A DNA stretch of 64,000 bases from JADKAV01 sp963733395 (lineage in GTDB: Bacteria; Actinomycetota; Actinomycetes; S36-B12; UBA10799). The notes under the pieces were generated by a model that saw only the letters and a program-made list of their open reading frames with translations, had not been told where the DNA came from and did not search any database. This document shows, in pieces, positions 47,505 through 57,054 of this stretch. Positions within the stretch are counted from its first letter, which is position 1. Every line of letters starts with the position of its first letter. The DNA lies in NCBI GenBank assembly GCA_963733395.1, contig CAVTCZ010000017.1, forward strand, positions 62,001 to 126,000, given 5' to 3'. A program made the translations under genes and the position numbers.

Positions 47505-47556
47505 TCGCCGCGGGTGAGGGTGCGCGGCCGGTTTTGTGGGTGGCGCTAGCTTGGAT

Positions 47557-47736
47557 CCGCCCGGCCGACGGGTAGCGGGGGCTCACCAACGGCACAACTT
47601 CTAACGAACGGGCCGCGACTGCGAGGAGGAGTGATCCCCCAGGGCCACACGCCAACCCGTGGCACCCCGAACCACCCGGGTTCTGTGACGTTGTTTGCGC
47701 GACACGCCGAGGCCGGAGGGCAACAACGTCACAGAA
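47557..47736. repeat. Intergenic palindrome TTCTGTGACGTTGTT with flanking CTAACGAACGGG element
   Basis: TTCTGTGACGTTGTT (47681-47695) and AACAACGTCACAGAA (47722-47736) form a perfect 15-bp stem around a 26-base loop. Upstream, CACCAACGGCACAACTTCTAACGAACGGG (read as two pieces, near 47584-47612) shares its CTAACGAACGGG and CGGCACAAC words with the repeat at 60481-60566. The gap 47505-47848 holds no gene. Confidence 0.7.
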
Positions 47737-47836
47737 GTCGGGCGCGGCATCGCAGCGGGAGACCCGCTCAGGGCGGACCTTCCGGGATCGCACCGCCGCT
47801 GTGGACAATGCGCCATGCCCCGGCGTGCCCGCAACG

Positions 47837-47842
47837 TACGAT
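47837..47842 (+). promoter_or_regulatory. -10 box of leaderless dnaG transcript
   Basis: TACGAT is separated by six bases from the GTG at 47849, and no Shine-Dalgarno lies between them. Confidence 0.45.
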
Positions 47843-47848
47843 CGGCCT

Positions 47849-49723
47849 GTGGGGCGAATCCTGGCTGAAGACATCGCGCTTGTGCGTGAACGTGCGCGCA
47901 TCGATGAGGTGATCTCCGACCAGGTGACGCTCAAACCCGCGGGCGGCGGCTCGCTGAAGGGTCTGTGCCCGTTCCACGACGAGCGCAGTCCGTCGTTCCA
48001 CGTGACTCCCGCCAAGGGGTTCTACCACTGCTTCGGCTGCCAGGCCGGCGGCGATGTCATCGACTTCGTGATGAAGACCGATATGGTGACGTTCGCCGAA
48101 GCCGTGGAGAAACTCGCGGCGCGTTTCGGGGTCACCCTGCGGTACGCCGAGGGCGGTCCCACCCGAACCGGCCAACAGGGACAACGCACCCGGCTGATCG
48201 AGGCCAACACCGCGGCGGCCGCCTTCTTCGCCGCCAACCTGGCGTCATCGCAGGCCGAACCGGCCCGGCAGTTCCTCACCGAACGAGCGCTGGTGGCCGA
48301 TGCCGAGCCCTTCGGTGTCGGGTTCGCGCTGCCCGGCTGGGACAACCTCGTGAAGCATCTGCGCGCGGCCGGCTTCACCGACGACGAGATGATCACCGCC
48401 GGGTTGGCGTTGCGCGGCAACCGGGGCCCGTACGACCGCTTCCGCGGACGCATCATCTGGCCGATCCGGGACCTGTCGGGCGAGGTGATCGGTTTCGGTG
48501 CCCGCCGGATCATGCCCGACGATGACGGGCCCAAGTATCTGAACACCCCCGAAACGCCCGTCTACCACAAGTCGCAGGTGCTCTACGGCGTCGACATGGC
48601 TCGCAAGCAGATCGCCCGCAGCCAGCAGGTGGTGATCGTCGAGGGGTACACGGATGTCATGGCCTGCCATCTCGCCGGGGTGGACACCGCGGTCGCCACC
48701 TGCGGGACGGCGTTCGGTGAGGACCATGTCAAGATCCTGCGCCGACTGCTGCTGGACCAGGACGAGCACCGCGGTGAAGTCATCTTCACGTTCGACTCCG
48801 ACGAGGCCGGACGCAAGGCGGCCCTGCGGGCGTTCGACGTCGACCAGAAGTTCGTGGGCCAGACCTTCGTCGCGGTCACCGGGGAAGGGCTCGACCCCTG
48901 CGACCTGCGGATCCAGGCCGGTGACGAGGCAGTACGCGATCTCATCAGCAGCCGGATCCCGCTGGTGGAGTTCGTGATCCGCTCCAAGATCGAGGGATTC
49001 GACCTCGACAGTGCGGAGGGGCGCACGAACGCGCTGCGCGCGGCGGCGCCAGTGATCGCGACGATCCCCGACCGGATCCTGCGCACCGAGTACGTCCGGC
49101 TGCTGGCGGGATGGACCGGGGTCGAGCAGGCACTGGTCGCCGACGCGGTCCGACAGGCTGCCGGTGGCTCCTCGAAGAAGAGGCAGTCGGCGCAGCCGCA
49201 GCAGCGGCCGACGCCGGGGGCGCCGGTGCCCGATGAGCGCGATCCCGCCGGCATGGTCGAGCGGGAGGCGCTGAAGCTGGCGCTGCAGTCGCCGCACCTC
49301 GTGCACACCTGGTTCGACAGCGTCCAACCGGAGGCGTTCACCGGGCCGTCGTACGCGCAGGTCTACGCCGCCGTGGTCGCTGCGGGCGGGCCGCCGGCCG
49401 AGCCGGACGAGCAGTGGATCAACGCCGTGCTCGAGCAGTGCCCCGATGACACCGTGCGTTCCGGGGTGCGGGCGCTGGCCGTGGAGAGCCCCCGGGCGTT
49501 GTTCGGCGAGAACCACTCGACCGTGGATCGCCGGTTCGCCGAGAACGTCGTCTCCCGGTTGCTGGAGCTCGACGCGGGTCGTCGCCTGCGGGAGGTCAAG
49601 TCCCGTTTGCAGCGCATCAACCCGGTGGAATCCGCGGACGAGTACCGACGACTGTTCGCCGATGTCCTGGCTCTCGAGCAGTACCGGCGGGAGTTGCGTG
49701 AGGTCCTCGTGGGGGACGGATGA
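47849..49723 (+). CDS. dnaG: DNA primase
   Basis: Synthesises RNA primers for replication, 624 residues. The CHC2 zinc domain has CPFHDERSPSFHV (Cys40, His43) and HCFGCQAGGDVIDF; the Toprim core has IVEGYTDVMA and the metal-binding FTFDSDEAG; a linker rich in Gln/Pro near 450 precedes the C-terminal DnaB-binding domain. The GTG at 47849 is preferred because the leaderless box lies six bases upstream and the zinc finger begins at the usual distance; upstream in-frame sequence is unlike the family. It overlaps the next gene by four bases. Confidence 0.95.
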   Translation: MGRILAEDIALVRERARIDEVISDQVTLKPAGGGSLKGLCPFHDERSPSFHVTPAKGFYHCFGCQAGGDVIDFVMKTDMVTFAEAVEKLAARFGVTLRYAEGGPTRTGQQGQRTRLIEANTAAAAFFAANLASSQAEPARQFLTERALVADAEPFGVGFALPGWDNLVKHLRAAGFTDDEMITAGLALRGNRGPYDRFRGRIIWPIRDLSGEVIGFGARRIMPDDDGPKYLNTPETPVYHKSQVLYGVDMARKQIARSQQVVIVEGYTDVMACHLAGVDTAVATCGTAFGEDHVKILRRLLLDQDEHRGEVIFTFDSDEAGRKAALRAFDVDQKFVGQTFVAVTGEGLDPCDLRIQAGDEAVRDLISSRIPLVEFVIRSKIEGFDLDSAEGRTNALRAAAPVIATIPDRILRTEYVRLLAGWTGVEQALVADAVRQAAGGSSKKRQSAQPQQRPTPGAPVPDERDPAGMVEREALKLALQSPHLVHTWFDSVQPEAFTGPSYAQVYAAVVAAGGPPAEPDEQWINAVLEQCPDDTVRSGVRALAVESPRALFGENHSTVDRRFAENVVSRLLELDAGRRLREVKSRLQRINPVESADEYRRLFADVLALEQYRRELREVLVGDG

Positions 49724-50178
49724 TCGGCCGCCGGGTGCCCGCGGCCGTCCAGGTGCTGGCTGCCGGCGGCAAACCCTTGGCGTGGGCGAACACCACCGAT
49801 GGCTGGGTCGTCGCGACCGCCGAGCAATTGGTCCTCCCGGCCCGCGAGCCGCAGAACTGGGAGGACGTCATCCGGGCGGCATGGAACGAGCCGGTGCTCG
49901 AAGTGCAACTGGCCGACGGGATCGTGCGGGTGACGCTGGCTGAGTCGGGCAGGATCCCGCAGGTGGTCAATGAGCGGGTCAAGGCCAGTGTTCTGATTCA
50001 GCACCATGTGCCGCTGGTGGGGGACAAGGGCGTGCGGCTCGTGGCGCGCCGGCCGCCGGGAGGCACGGACGTGCGCTGGCGGGTGACGTTCGATCCGGGT
50101 CTGGATCCCTCGGATCCGCAGCTGCGGGCGGCCGCCGACGACGCGCTGACGGAGTTGCGCGCGAGTATCGGGCTCTGA
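49720..50178 (+). CDS. Conserved hypothetical protein coupled to dnaG
   Basis: A 152-residue soluble protein with alternating strands and no recognised motif: MIGRRVPAAVQVLAAGGK start, NWEDVIRAAWNEPVLEVQL, and RWRVTFDPGLDPSDPQLRAA near the end. There is no signal peptide or membrane segment. ATG overlaps the dnaG stop in ATGA, so it is translated with primase. Small proteins of unknown function occur at this site in other actinobacteria. I cannot assign a role. Confidence 0.7.
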   Translation: MIGRRVPAAVQVLAAGGKPLAWANTTDGWVVATAEQLVLPAREPQNWEDVIRAAWNEPVLEVQLADGIVRVTLAESGRIPQVVNERVKASVLIQHHVPLVGDKGVRLVARRPPGGTDVRWRVTFDPGLDPSDPQLRAAADDALTELRASIGL

Positions 50179-50197
50179 AGGGCCTAACATCACGATC

Positions 50198-50806
50198 ATG
50201 TCTGAACCCAGTGGTTACCCCGAGCCCGAGGTCACGCGCGTCGACATGACCGAGGTCAGTCGGGTCACAGCCAACGTGCTGCTGACTCTCGGCATCGTCA
50301 CCGCTCTGATCGGGGCGGTGATGCTCTTCTGGCCGGAGGCCACGGTGCGCGTGGTCGCGATCCTCTTCGGCGTCTGGCTGATCCTGTCCGGGATCGTCCT
50401 GCTCGTGCAGGCCTTCGGATCCCGCGCCTCGGGTGCGATGAAGGTGCTGCTGGCTTTGGCCGGTGTGGTGTCGGTCATCGTCGGCGGCATCTGCATCGTC
50501 AACAGTGAAGCATCGGTGACGATTCTGGTGATATTCGTGGTGATCGGATGGCTCGCCCACGGCATCGCCTACCTGTACGTCGGCTTCCGGGACAAGACCT
50601 CGCCCGACCGCGGGGTGTACCTGTTCTTCGGGGCCCTGCTCGTGGTGCTGGCCCTGCTCGTGCTGTTCTGGCCGAAGGCCACAGTCATCGTGCTGGTGCG
50701 GGTCATCGGCATCGGGCTCCTGCTCACCGCCGCGCTGGAGATCTGGGCGTCGGTCAAGGCCCGGCAGAACCCGCCGCAGGGCGAGATCGTGGTCGTCAGC
50801 GAGTAG
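50198..50806 (+). CDS. HdeD family (DUF308) membrane protein
   Basis: A 202-residue protein with six predicted membrane helices arranged as three repeats of the DUF308 hairpin, marked by two copies of the ALIGAVMLFWPEATVRVV and LALLVLFWPKATVIVLVR type. HdeD in E. coli is an acid-resistance membrane protein; the role here is unknown. TAACAT seven bases before the ATG suggests a leaderless message. The 3-prime end overlaps the convergent FAD oxidoreductase by 11 bases. Confidence 0.85.
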   Translation: MSEPSGYPEPEVTRVDMTEVSRVTANVLLTLGIVTALIGAVMLFWPEATVRVVAILFGVWLILSGIVLLVQAFGSRASGAMKVLLALAGVVSVIVGGICIVNSEASVTILVIFVVIGWLAHGIAYLYVGFRDKTSPDRGVYLFFGALLVVLALLVLFWPKATVIVLVRVIGIGLLLTAALEIWASVKARQNPPQGEIVVVSE

Positions 50807-52541
50807 CCGCGAACGGCACCTCTTCCAGGACCTGCAGGACGCAACCGGAGTCGTCCTCCGCGTAGGTGACCACGGGCCCGCGCGCGTGGACCGCCGAGCG
50901 CAGCCAGGGCACGGCGTGCTCCATGGTCAGCGTGCCCCCGGACAGGGTCGCCACGCGTTCGAAACCGAGCCCGACCAGCACCCGATACGCCAGGTAGGAG
51001 CGGAACCCGGACCGGCAGTAGACGTAGGTCGGCCGGGCGGGATCCAGTTCGCCGATCCGCTCCCGCAGTTGCTGGACGGGGATGTTCACCGAGTTCGGCA
51101 GCGCGCAGGTCTGGTTCTCCGTCAGCGTCCGCACGTCGACAATCACGGCGTCATCCGGCAGCGAGCCCCAGTCCTGCGGGTACCAGAACGCCACCGTGCC
51201 GTCGAGCAGGTTGCTGGCCTGGAACCCCGCCATGTTGATCGGGTCCTTGGCCGAGCCGTACGGCGGGGCGTAGGCCAGTTCGAGTTCGGCGAGGTCCCAC
51301 ACGCTCAGACCGGCCCGGATCGCGACGGCCAGCACGTCGATCCGCTTGTCGACGCCGTCGTAGCCGACCACCTGCCCGCCGAGGACGCGGCCGTCCGCTG
51401 GTGCGAACAGCAGCTTCAGGTGCATGGCGGCGGTTCCCGGGTAGTAGGACGCGTGCCCGTTCGGGTGGACGTACACCTTCCGGTAGTCGATGCCGGCGCG
51501 CTGCAGATTCTTCTCATTGGCCCCCGTGCCGCCGGCGGTCACGTCGAAGACCTTGACGATCGCGGTGCCCTGGGTCGAGGTGTACCGGGCGGGCCGGCCG
51601 AACATGTGGTCCGCGGCGATCCGGCCCTGCCGGTTCGCGGGCCCCGCCAGCGGGACCACGGTCGGCGCCCCGGTGACCGTGTCGGTGACCTGTACGGCGT
51701 CGCCGACGGCGTAGATGTCCGGGTCCGAGGTGAGTTGGTGCTCGTCGACGATGATGGCCGCCCGCTGCGTGGTCGCCAGTTGCGCCAGTTGCGCCAGTCG
51801 GGAGTCGGGGGCGACCCCGATCGCCAGGATGACGAGGTCCGCCGGCAGGGTGCCGTCGGAGGTCATGACGCTGTCGTGGGTGAAACCCTGCGCGGTGGCG
51901 GCCAGGCGCACCTGCACCCCGTTGCGTTCCAGTTCGGCCTGGACCTGATGGGCCATCTCCGGGTCGAGCGGCCCCATGATCTGGTCCCCGGCCTCCAGCA
52001 GCGTGACGTCCCACCCGCGGTGGCGCAGCGCTTCGGTCATCTCCAGCCCGATGTACCCGGCGCCGACGACGACTGCCCGACCGGACCCGGTGTCCACCAC
52101 GGCCTTGATCCGGTCCATGTCCTCCAGGCTGCGCAACGTGTGAACCAATGGCGAGTCGATGCCGGGAAGGCCTGGGCGTAGCGGGCTGGCGCCGGTGGCC
52201 AGCACCAGCTTGTCGTAGGTCTCCTGATAGGTCCGGTCCTCGCCGGTGTCCCGCACGGTCACCACCTTCGCCACCGGGTCGATGGCCAGGACCTCGTTGC
52301 CGACGCGGACATCGAGTGCCAGGTTCTCCGCCAGGCTGGCTGGGGTCTGTACCAGCAGCGCGGAGCGGTCCTCGATGTCCCCGCCGATGTGGTACGGCAT
52401 GCCGCAATTGGCGAACGAGACGTAGCGGTCCCGCTCCAGCACGACGATCGTGGCCGACTCCGACAGCCGGCGGGCGCGGGCAGCCGCCGACATGCCGCCG
52501 GCGACACCCCCGACGACGACGATCTTCTGCGGTTGGCTCAT
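50796..52541 (-). CDS. CoA-disulfide reductase-like FAD oxidoreductase with C-terminal rhodanese domain
   Basis: A 581-residue fusion. Residues 1-450 form a pyridine nucleotide-disulfide reductase: FAD motif VVVGGVAGGMSAAARARRL, the single active cysteine Cys46 in FANCGMPYHIGG as in CoA-disulfide reductases, and the NAD-binding VVVGAGYIGLEMTEAL. Residues 470-560 are a rhodanese domain with the catalytic loop YCRSGFRS. This CoADR-RHD plan is known for enzymes reducing CoA persulfide or polysulfide. An RBS GGAGGA precedes the ATG. Likely role: sulfane-sulfur or CoA-thiol redox control in the cytoplasm. Confidence 0.9.
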   Translation of the reverse strand: MSQPQKIVVVGGVAGGMSAAARARRLSESATIVVLERDRYVSFANCGMPYHIGGDIEDRSALLVQTPASLAENLALDVRVGNEVLAIDPVAKVVTVRDTGEDRTYQETYDKLVLATGASPLRPGLPGIDSPLVHTLRSLEDMDRIKAVVDTGSGRAVVVGAGYIGLEMTEALRHRGWDVTLLEAGDQIMGPLDPEMAHQVQAELERNGVQVRLAATAQGFTHDSVMTSDGTLPADLVILAIGVAPDSRLAQLAQLATTQRAAIIVDEHQLTSDPDIYAVGDAVQVTDTVTGAPTVVPLAGPANRQGRIAADHMFGRPARYTSTQGTAIVKVFDVTAGGTGANEKNLQRAGIDYRKVYVHPNGHASYYPGTAAMHLKLLFAPADGRVLGGQVVGYDGVDKRIDVLAVAIRAGLSVWDLAELELAYAPPYGSAKDPINMAGFQASNLLDGTVAFWYPQDWGSLPDDAVIVDVRTLTENQTCALPNSVNIPVQQLRERIGELDPARPTYVYCRSGFRSYLAYRVLVGLGFERVATLSGGTLTMEHAVPWLRSAVHARGPVVTYAEDDSGCVLQVLEEVPFAATR

Positions 52542-52647
52542 TCAGTCCTCCAACGGATAGCCGGCATTGATGGAGTTTCGGGTTCGGGCGGGGAGGCGGG
52601 TCGGGGTACGCCGGGTTGGCTGGGGGCACAGAACCCCGTCGAGGGCT

Positions 52648-52768
52648 CGAGTGTTGCGCGGTTGCTGGTCGCCCACCGCGAGTGTTGCGCGGTTGCTGGT
52701 TTCGGGGCCGGAGAACCGACAACCGTGCAACAGTCGCACCCGCGGCATGACAACCGTGCAACACTCGG
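52648..52768. repeat. Four-arm palindromic intergenic repeat (GTTGC family), copy 2
   Basis: Forward arms at 52648-52668 and 52680-52700 (both GAGTGTTGCGCGGTTGCTGG) are followed, after a GGGGCCGG loop word, by reverse arms near 52714-52737 (CAACCGTGCAACAGTCGC) and 52750-52768 (CAACCGTGCAACACTCGG). Order, spacing and loop match 9303-9426. The rest of the gap 52542-52927 shows no gene. Confidence 0.8.
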
Positions 52769-52915
52769 CGGGTTCCGGGCCGCGTCGACGATGTACGTGT
52801 CGGGGGTGTCTGCCAGATCGGGTACCCGGATCTGCCGCATACTCGGATGCTATCCGGAGGGTTGGCTACGAGTTCCGGCGGAAGTGGTCAGCGGACGAGG
52901 CACCGGCGTGACTCC

Positions 52916-52921
52916 TAGACT
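52916..52921 (+). promoter_or_regulatory. -10 box of leaderless GNAT transcript
   Basis: TAGACT lies six bases before the ATG at 52928, with no Shine-Dalgarno in between. Confidence 0.45.
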
Positions 52922-52927
52922 GCCCGG

Positions 52928-53335
52928 ATGGACCTGCGCTTCGAGCCCCCATCGATCGAGGAGTACCTGCGACTGCGGACGGAAGCCGGCCTGACACCCA
53001 GGACCCGGGAGCAGGCAGGCCCCGCGCTGGCCAACTCGTGGGCCTGGGTGCACGTGCGCATCGAGGGCGAGGCGGTGGCTATGGGCCGGGTCATCGGGGA
53101 CGGCGGCTGGTACTTCCACATCGCGGACATGGCCACCCTGCCCGGGTTCCAACGGCGGGGGCTGGGCCGGGCGGTCCTGCAGGCGCTGCTGGATCACATC
53201 CACCAGCACGCCCCCGCCGAACCGTGGATCACGCTGTTCGCCGACCCGCCCGGGCTGCCGCTCTACCAGAGCGTGGGCTTCGTCCCGAACGCCTGTGCCG
53301 GCATGGAACTACCGGGGCCGGATCGGCGAGGATGA
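52928..53335 (+). CDS. GNAT family N-acetyltransferase
   Basis: A 135-residue acetyltransferase. The acetyl-CoA pyrophosphate loop is GFQRRGLGRAVLQALL (residues 78-93), preceded by the strand FHIADMATLP, and a late LFADPPGLPLYQSVGF block closes the fold. Substrate unknown. It overlaps the GH3 gene by four bases if that gene starts at 53332, so the two are likely co-transcribed, though no functional link is evident. Confidence 0.88.
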   Translation: MDLRFEPPSIEEYLRLRTEAGLTPRTREQAGPALANSWAWVHVRIEGEAVAMGRVIGDGGWYFHIADMATLPGFQRRGLGRAVLQALLDHIHQHAPAEPWITLFADPPGLPLYQSVGFVPNACAGMELPGPDRRG

Positions 53336-55709
53336 GGCTCATGCGAGCACAGGAACTCAGCCTGCAGGAGCAGATCGGCCTGCTGTCCGGCAGTACGTTC
53401 TGGCTGACCGAACCCCTGCCCGCGCGGGGGCTGCCGGCGGTGATGCTCAGCGACGGTCCCCACGGGCTGCGCGCGCAGACCGGTGACGGCGAGCACCTGG
53501 GCCTGACGGGGAGCCTGCCCGCCACGTGCTTCCCGACCGCGGTCACGATCGCGAGTTCCTGGGATCCGGAACTGATCGAGAGCATCGGCGTCGCTGTGGG
53601 CCGGGAGGCGCGAGCGCTGGGGGTCTCGGTCGTGCTCGGCCCCGGTATGAACATCAAGCGCCACCCGCTGTGCGGGCGCAACTTCGAGTACCTCTCGGAG
53701 GATCCGCTCTTGGCCGGGCGGCTGGCCGCAGCGATGGTCGATGGGATCCAGGGCCAGGGGGTGGGTGCCTGCCTCAAGCACTTCGCGGTGAACAACCAGG
53801 AGTCCCACCGCTTGGTGGTCGACGTGGTGCTCGACGAACGGACGCTGCGCGAGATCTACTTGAGCGGATTCGAGTACGCCGTGACGGCCTCGCGGCCGCG
53901 CACTGTGATGGCCGCGTACAACCTCGTGAACGGCGAGTACTGCTGCGACAGCGAACGACTGCTGACCACGATCCTGCGTGACGAGTGGGGATTCGACGGC
54001 CTCGTGATGAGTGACTGGGGGGCGACCAACGACCGGGTGGCGGGGGTCCGCGCGGGAATGGACCTCGAGATGCCCGGAAGCGCGGGCGTCTTCGACGACG
54101 CTGTCGAGCGGGCCGTGGCAGACGGGTCGTTGTCTGCGACGGCGGTCGCCGAATGCGCCCAACGGGTGCTCGATCTGGTATCCGACCGTCCGCAGGGTGG
54201 GGTCCCGGATCCCGACCTCGACGCCCATCACGAACTGGCCCGGCGGGCAGCGGCGCGAGAGTTCGGTGCTGCTGACCAACGACGGCATCCTGCCGCTGAC
54301 CGGGGTCGAACATGTGGCGCTGATCGGTGCCTTCGCCAAGAGCCCGCGGTACCAGGGTTCCGGCAGTTCGCTGGTCAACCCGACCCGGGTCACGACCGCG
54401 GCCGATGCCCTGGCGCAGCGGGGTGTGGCCTTCACATACGCGCCCGGTTACGACCCGGTGGACTCGGCCCCTGACCAGGCGCTCATCGACGAAGCCGTCG
54501 CGGTGGCCCGGGCAGTCGACGTCGTGCTGCTCCTGGTCGGTCTGCCCGGCACGTATGAGAGTGAGGGCTTCGACCGCCCCGACCTGCATCTGCCACGCCA
54601 GCACGAGCGGCTGGTCGCCGCCGTGTGCGCCGCCAACCCGCGGACGGTCGTGGCGCTGTCGAACGGGGGGCCGGTCGTGATGCCCTGGGTCGGTCAGCCG
54701 GCGGCGATCCTCGAGTCCTACCTGGGCGGGCAGGCCAGCGGCGGCGCACTCATCGACGTGGTCTACGGCGACGTGGAACCGGGCGGTCGACTGGCCGAGA
54801 CGTTCCCGGTACGGCAATCCGACGTCGCCTCCGACCCGTGGTTCCCGGGCCAGCCCCACCAGGTCGAGTACCGCGAGGGCTTCCACGTGGGCTACCGGCA
54901 CGCCACAACGGCAGGCATCAAGCCGCTGTTCCCGTTCGGCTTCGGGCTGGGCTATTCGACGTTCACGCTGGGGGAGCCCGAGGTCGAGTCCGGGGAGGTG
55001 GCCGCCGGGGACACTGTGACTGTGACCGTCCCGGTGGCCAACACCGGAGCCCGCGACGGCAGCACCGTCGTACAGATCTACATCCACGACCGGACCGGGC
55101 GGGTGTCCCGGCCGCGGCGGGAACTGGGTGGTTTCGCCAAGGTGCGGCTGGCTGCTGGCGAGCGGACGTCGGTGCCGGTGACGGTCCCGGCCCGTGCCTT
55201 CGCCTTCTACGACGTGGTCGACGCGTCCTGGCAGATCCCGGCCGGCGACTACGACCTGGAGGTGGGGCTGTCCAGCGAGGACATCGTGCACACGGTCGCG
55301 ATCCAGGTGACTGACGGCTTCACCGGCGACCGGGGAACCGCCGCGGGCATCGCCGCCTCCGACGCGGTCTTCAGCGCCAGGTTGGGCCGGCCGATCCCGG
55401 TCCCGCGCCCGGTGCGGCCCTACAGCCGGGTCAGCACGGTGGGGGAGATCTCGGGGAACCCGATCGGCCGGCTGGTCCGAGCCGCCGTGCTGCGCATCGG
55501 TGGGTACCACTCCGCCGAGGATCCCACCACGGCGAAGATGATCAAGCGCTCGGTGGACGAGATGCCACTGCGCACCATCGCGCTGTTCTCTGCAGGGAAA
55601 GGTCAGTCTGGGCATGGTCGACGGCCTCATCGACCTGCTCAACCGGCGGCCGGACCGGACTGCCGGGCGGGTGGGACGCCGCCTGATCGCGGCACTGCCG
55701 GGCCGGTGA
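53332..55709 (+). CDS. Glycoside hydrolase family 3 beta-glucosidase-like protein (two frameshifts)
   Basis: About 791 residues, without a signal peptide, so probably cytoplasmic. The GH3 N-domain has LSDGPHGLR, LKHFAVNNQE, and the nucleophile Asp228 in GLVMSDWGA; the C-domain has VLLTNDGILPL and YGDVEPGGRLAETFP; a fibronectin III-like domain with DGSTVVQIYIHDRTG closes the enzyme, plus about 120 extra residues. Frame breaks at GG 54252-54253 and AAA 55598-55600 are cured by dropping one base each. Starts at 53332 or 53341 are both possible. Probably hydrolyses intracellular beta-glycosides; the closest subgroup is bgl-like. Confidence 0.88.
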
Positions 55710-55713
55710 ACCG

Positions 55714-57013
55714 TCAACCGATGCGCTGCTGCCACAAGCGGGCGAGTGCGGCCAGCTCCTGCGGATCCTCCCGCACCAGATGACCACCGTCCTTGAGTCG
55801 CCGGCCCGCGACCCAGACATCCGTCACGTGTTGCCGCTGGGCGCAGTAGACGAGGTGGGAGGCCACGTCGTACAGCGGGGCCAGCTTCGAAGCCACCGAG
55901 ATCCAGGGCGATCATGTCGGCGGCCTTCCCGGTGCTCAGCGACCCGATCGAGTCACCCAGGCCGAGGGTCCGGGCGCCCCCGAGGGTGGCGGTGTGCAGG
56001 GCTTGCCACGCGGGCACCGCGGCCGCGTCACCCGAGATCCCCTTGGCGAGCAGCGACGCCAACCGCACGTCGTCGAGCAGATCGAGCCGGTTGTTGCTGG
56101 CGACACCGTCGGTGCCGAAGCCGACGCGCAGCCCGGAGCCGAGCCAGTCGGTCAGCCGGGCCACGCCGGAGGCGAGTTTGAGGTTGGAGGCGGGGCAGTG
56201 CACAACGGCCGCGTCGCGTTCGGCCAGTAGCGCGATCTCCTCGTCGCTGAGGTGCACGGCGTGGGCGGCGATCAGCCGGGAGTTCACCACCCCGAGCCGG
56301 TCCAGCCGTTCCAGCGGCCGGACCCCGTACTGGGCGACACCCTGTTCGACCTCGGCGCGGGTCTCGTGCACGTGCGTGTGCAGCGGCAGGTCGAACTGCT
56401 CGCAGTACCCGGCCAACTCGGTGAAGACCTCGTCGGACACCGTGTACGGCGCGTGCGGGGCCAGTGCGAGATGGACCCCGGGCACGTCCCGGTATTCCTC
56501 GATCACCGCCAACGCCTTCGTGACGTGCTCGGCAGCGTCACTCGCGTAGTTGGTGGTGGCATCGACCACCACCTGACCGCTGAGAACGCGGATCCCGGCC
56601 GCGCGCGCCGCTTCGATCCCCTCGACCGGGAAGAAGTACATGTCCGAGAAGCAGGTCACACCTCCGGCGAGCATCTCGGCAGCCGCCAGTCGGGTGCCGT
56701 CCGCGACGAATTGCGGGTCGACCCAGCGTCCCTCCGCGGGCCAGATGCGCTCGTGCAGCCAGGTCATCAGCGGGCACGTCGTCGGCGAAGCCGCGCAGCA
56801 GTGTCATCGCCGCATGGGTGTGCGCGTTGACCAGCCCCGGCAGCAGGACGTGTTCGGGCAGCCGGACCCGTGCCGCCTGCGGGAACGTGCGGCCACCTGC
56901 GCAGCCGGGCCCACGGCCACGATCTCGCCGTCGTCGATGGCCACGGCCCCGTCGTCGATGACTTCCCACGGCTCGATCGGCAGCACCCAGCGGGCTTCGA
57001 TGACTTCGACCAT
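55714..57013 (-). CDS. MtaD-like adenosine-derivative deaminase (TRZ/ATZ amidohydrolase) (three frame breaks)
   Basis: About 432 residues of the amidohydrolase superfamily, closest in motif to 5-methylthioadenosine/S-adenosylhomocysteine deaminases: LLPGLVNAHTHAAMTLLRG, then LMTWLHERIWPAEGRWV, HAPYTVSDEVF, HTHVHETRAEVEQG, AAHAVHLSDEEI, VHCPASNLKLASGV and GFGTDGVASNN. All metal ligands are present. Frame breaks: GGG at 56772-56774 and the run at 55896-55897 need one base dropped; a third near 56884-56893 needs either one base added or two removed. ATG 57013 starts MVEVIEARWVLPIEP. It ends four bases from the convergent GH3 stop and follows the histidine kinase. Confidence 0.85.
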
Positions 57014-57054
57014 GGCCGTGAGACTAGCCGCACCTGCAGGCCACCGCCGTCCGA

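Noticed and set aside
53774..56767. 997-codon minus-strand open frame antisense to the GH3 gene
   Set aside because: Only the part upstream of about 55897 is real (the amidohydrolase). The rest continues open by chance opposite the glycosidase and has shadow composition.
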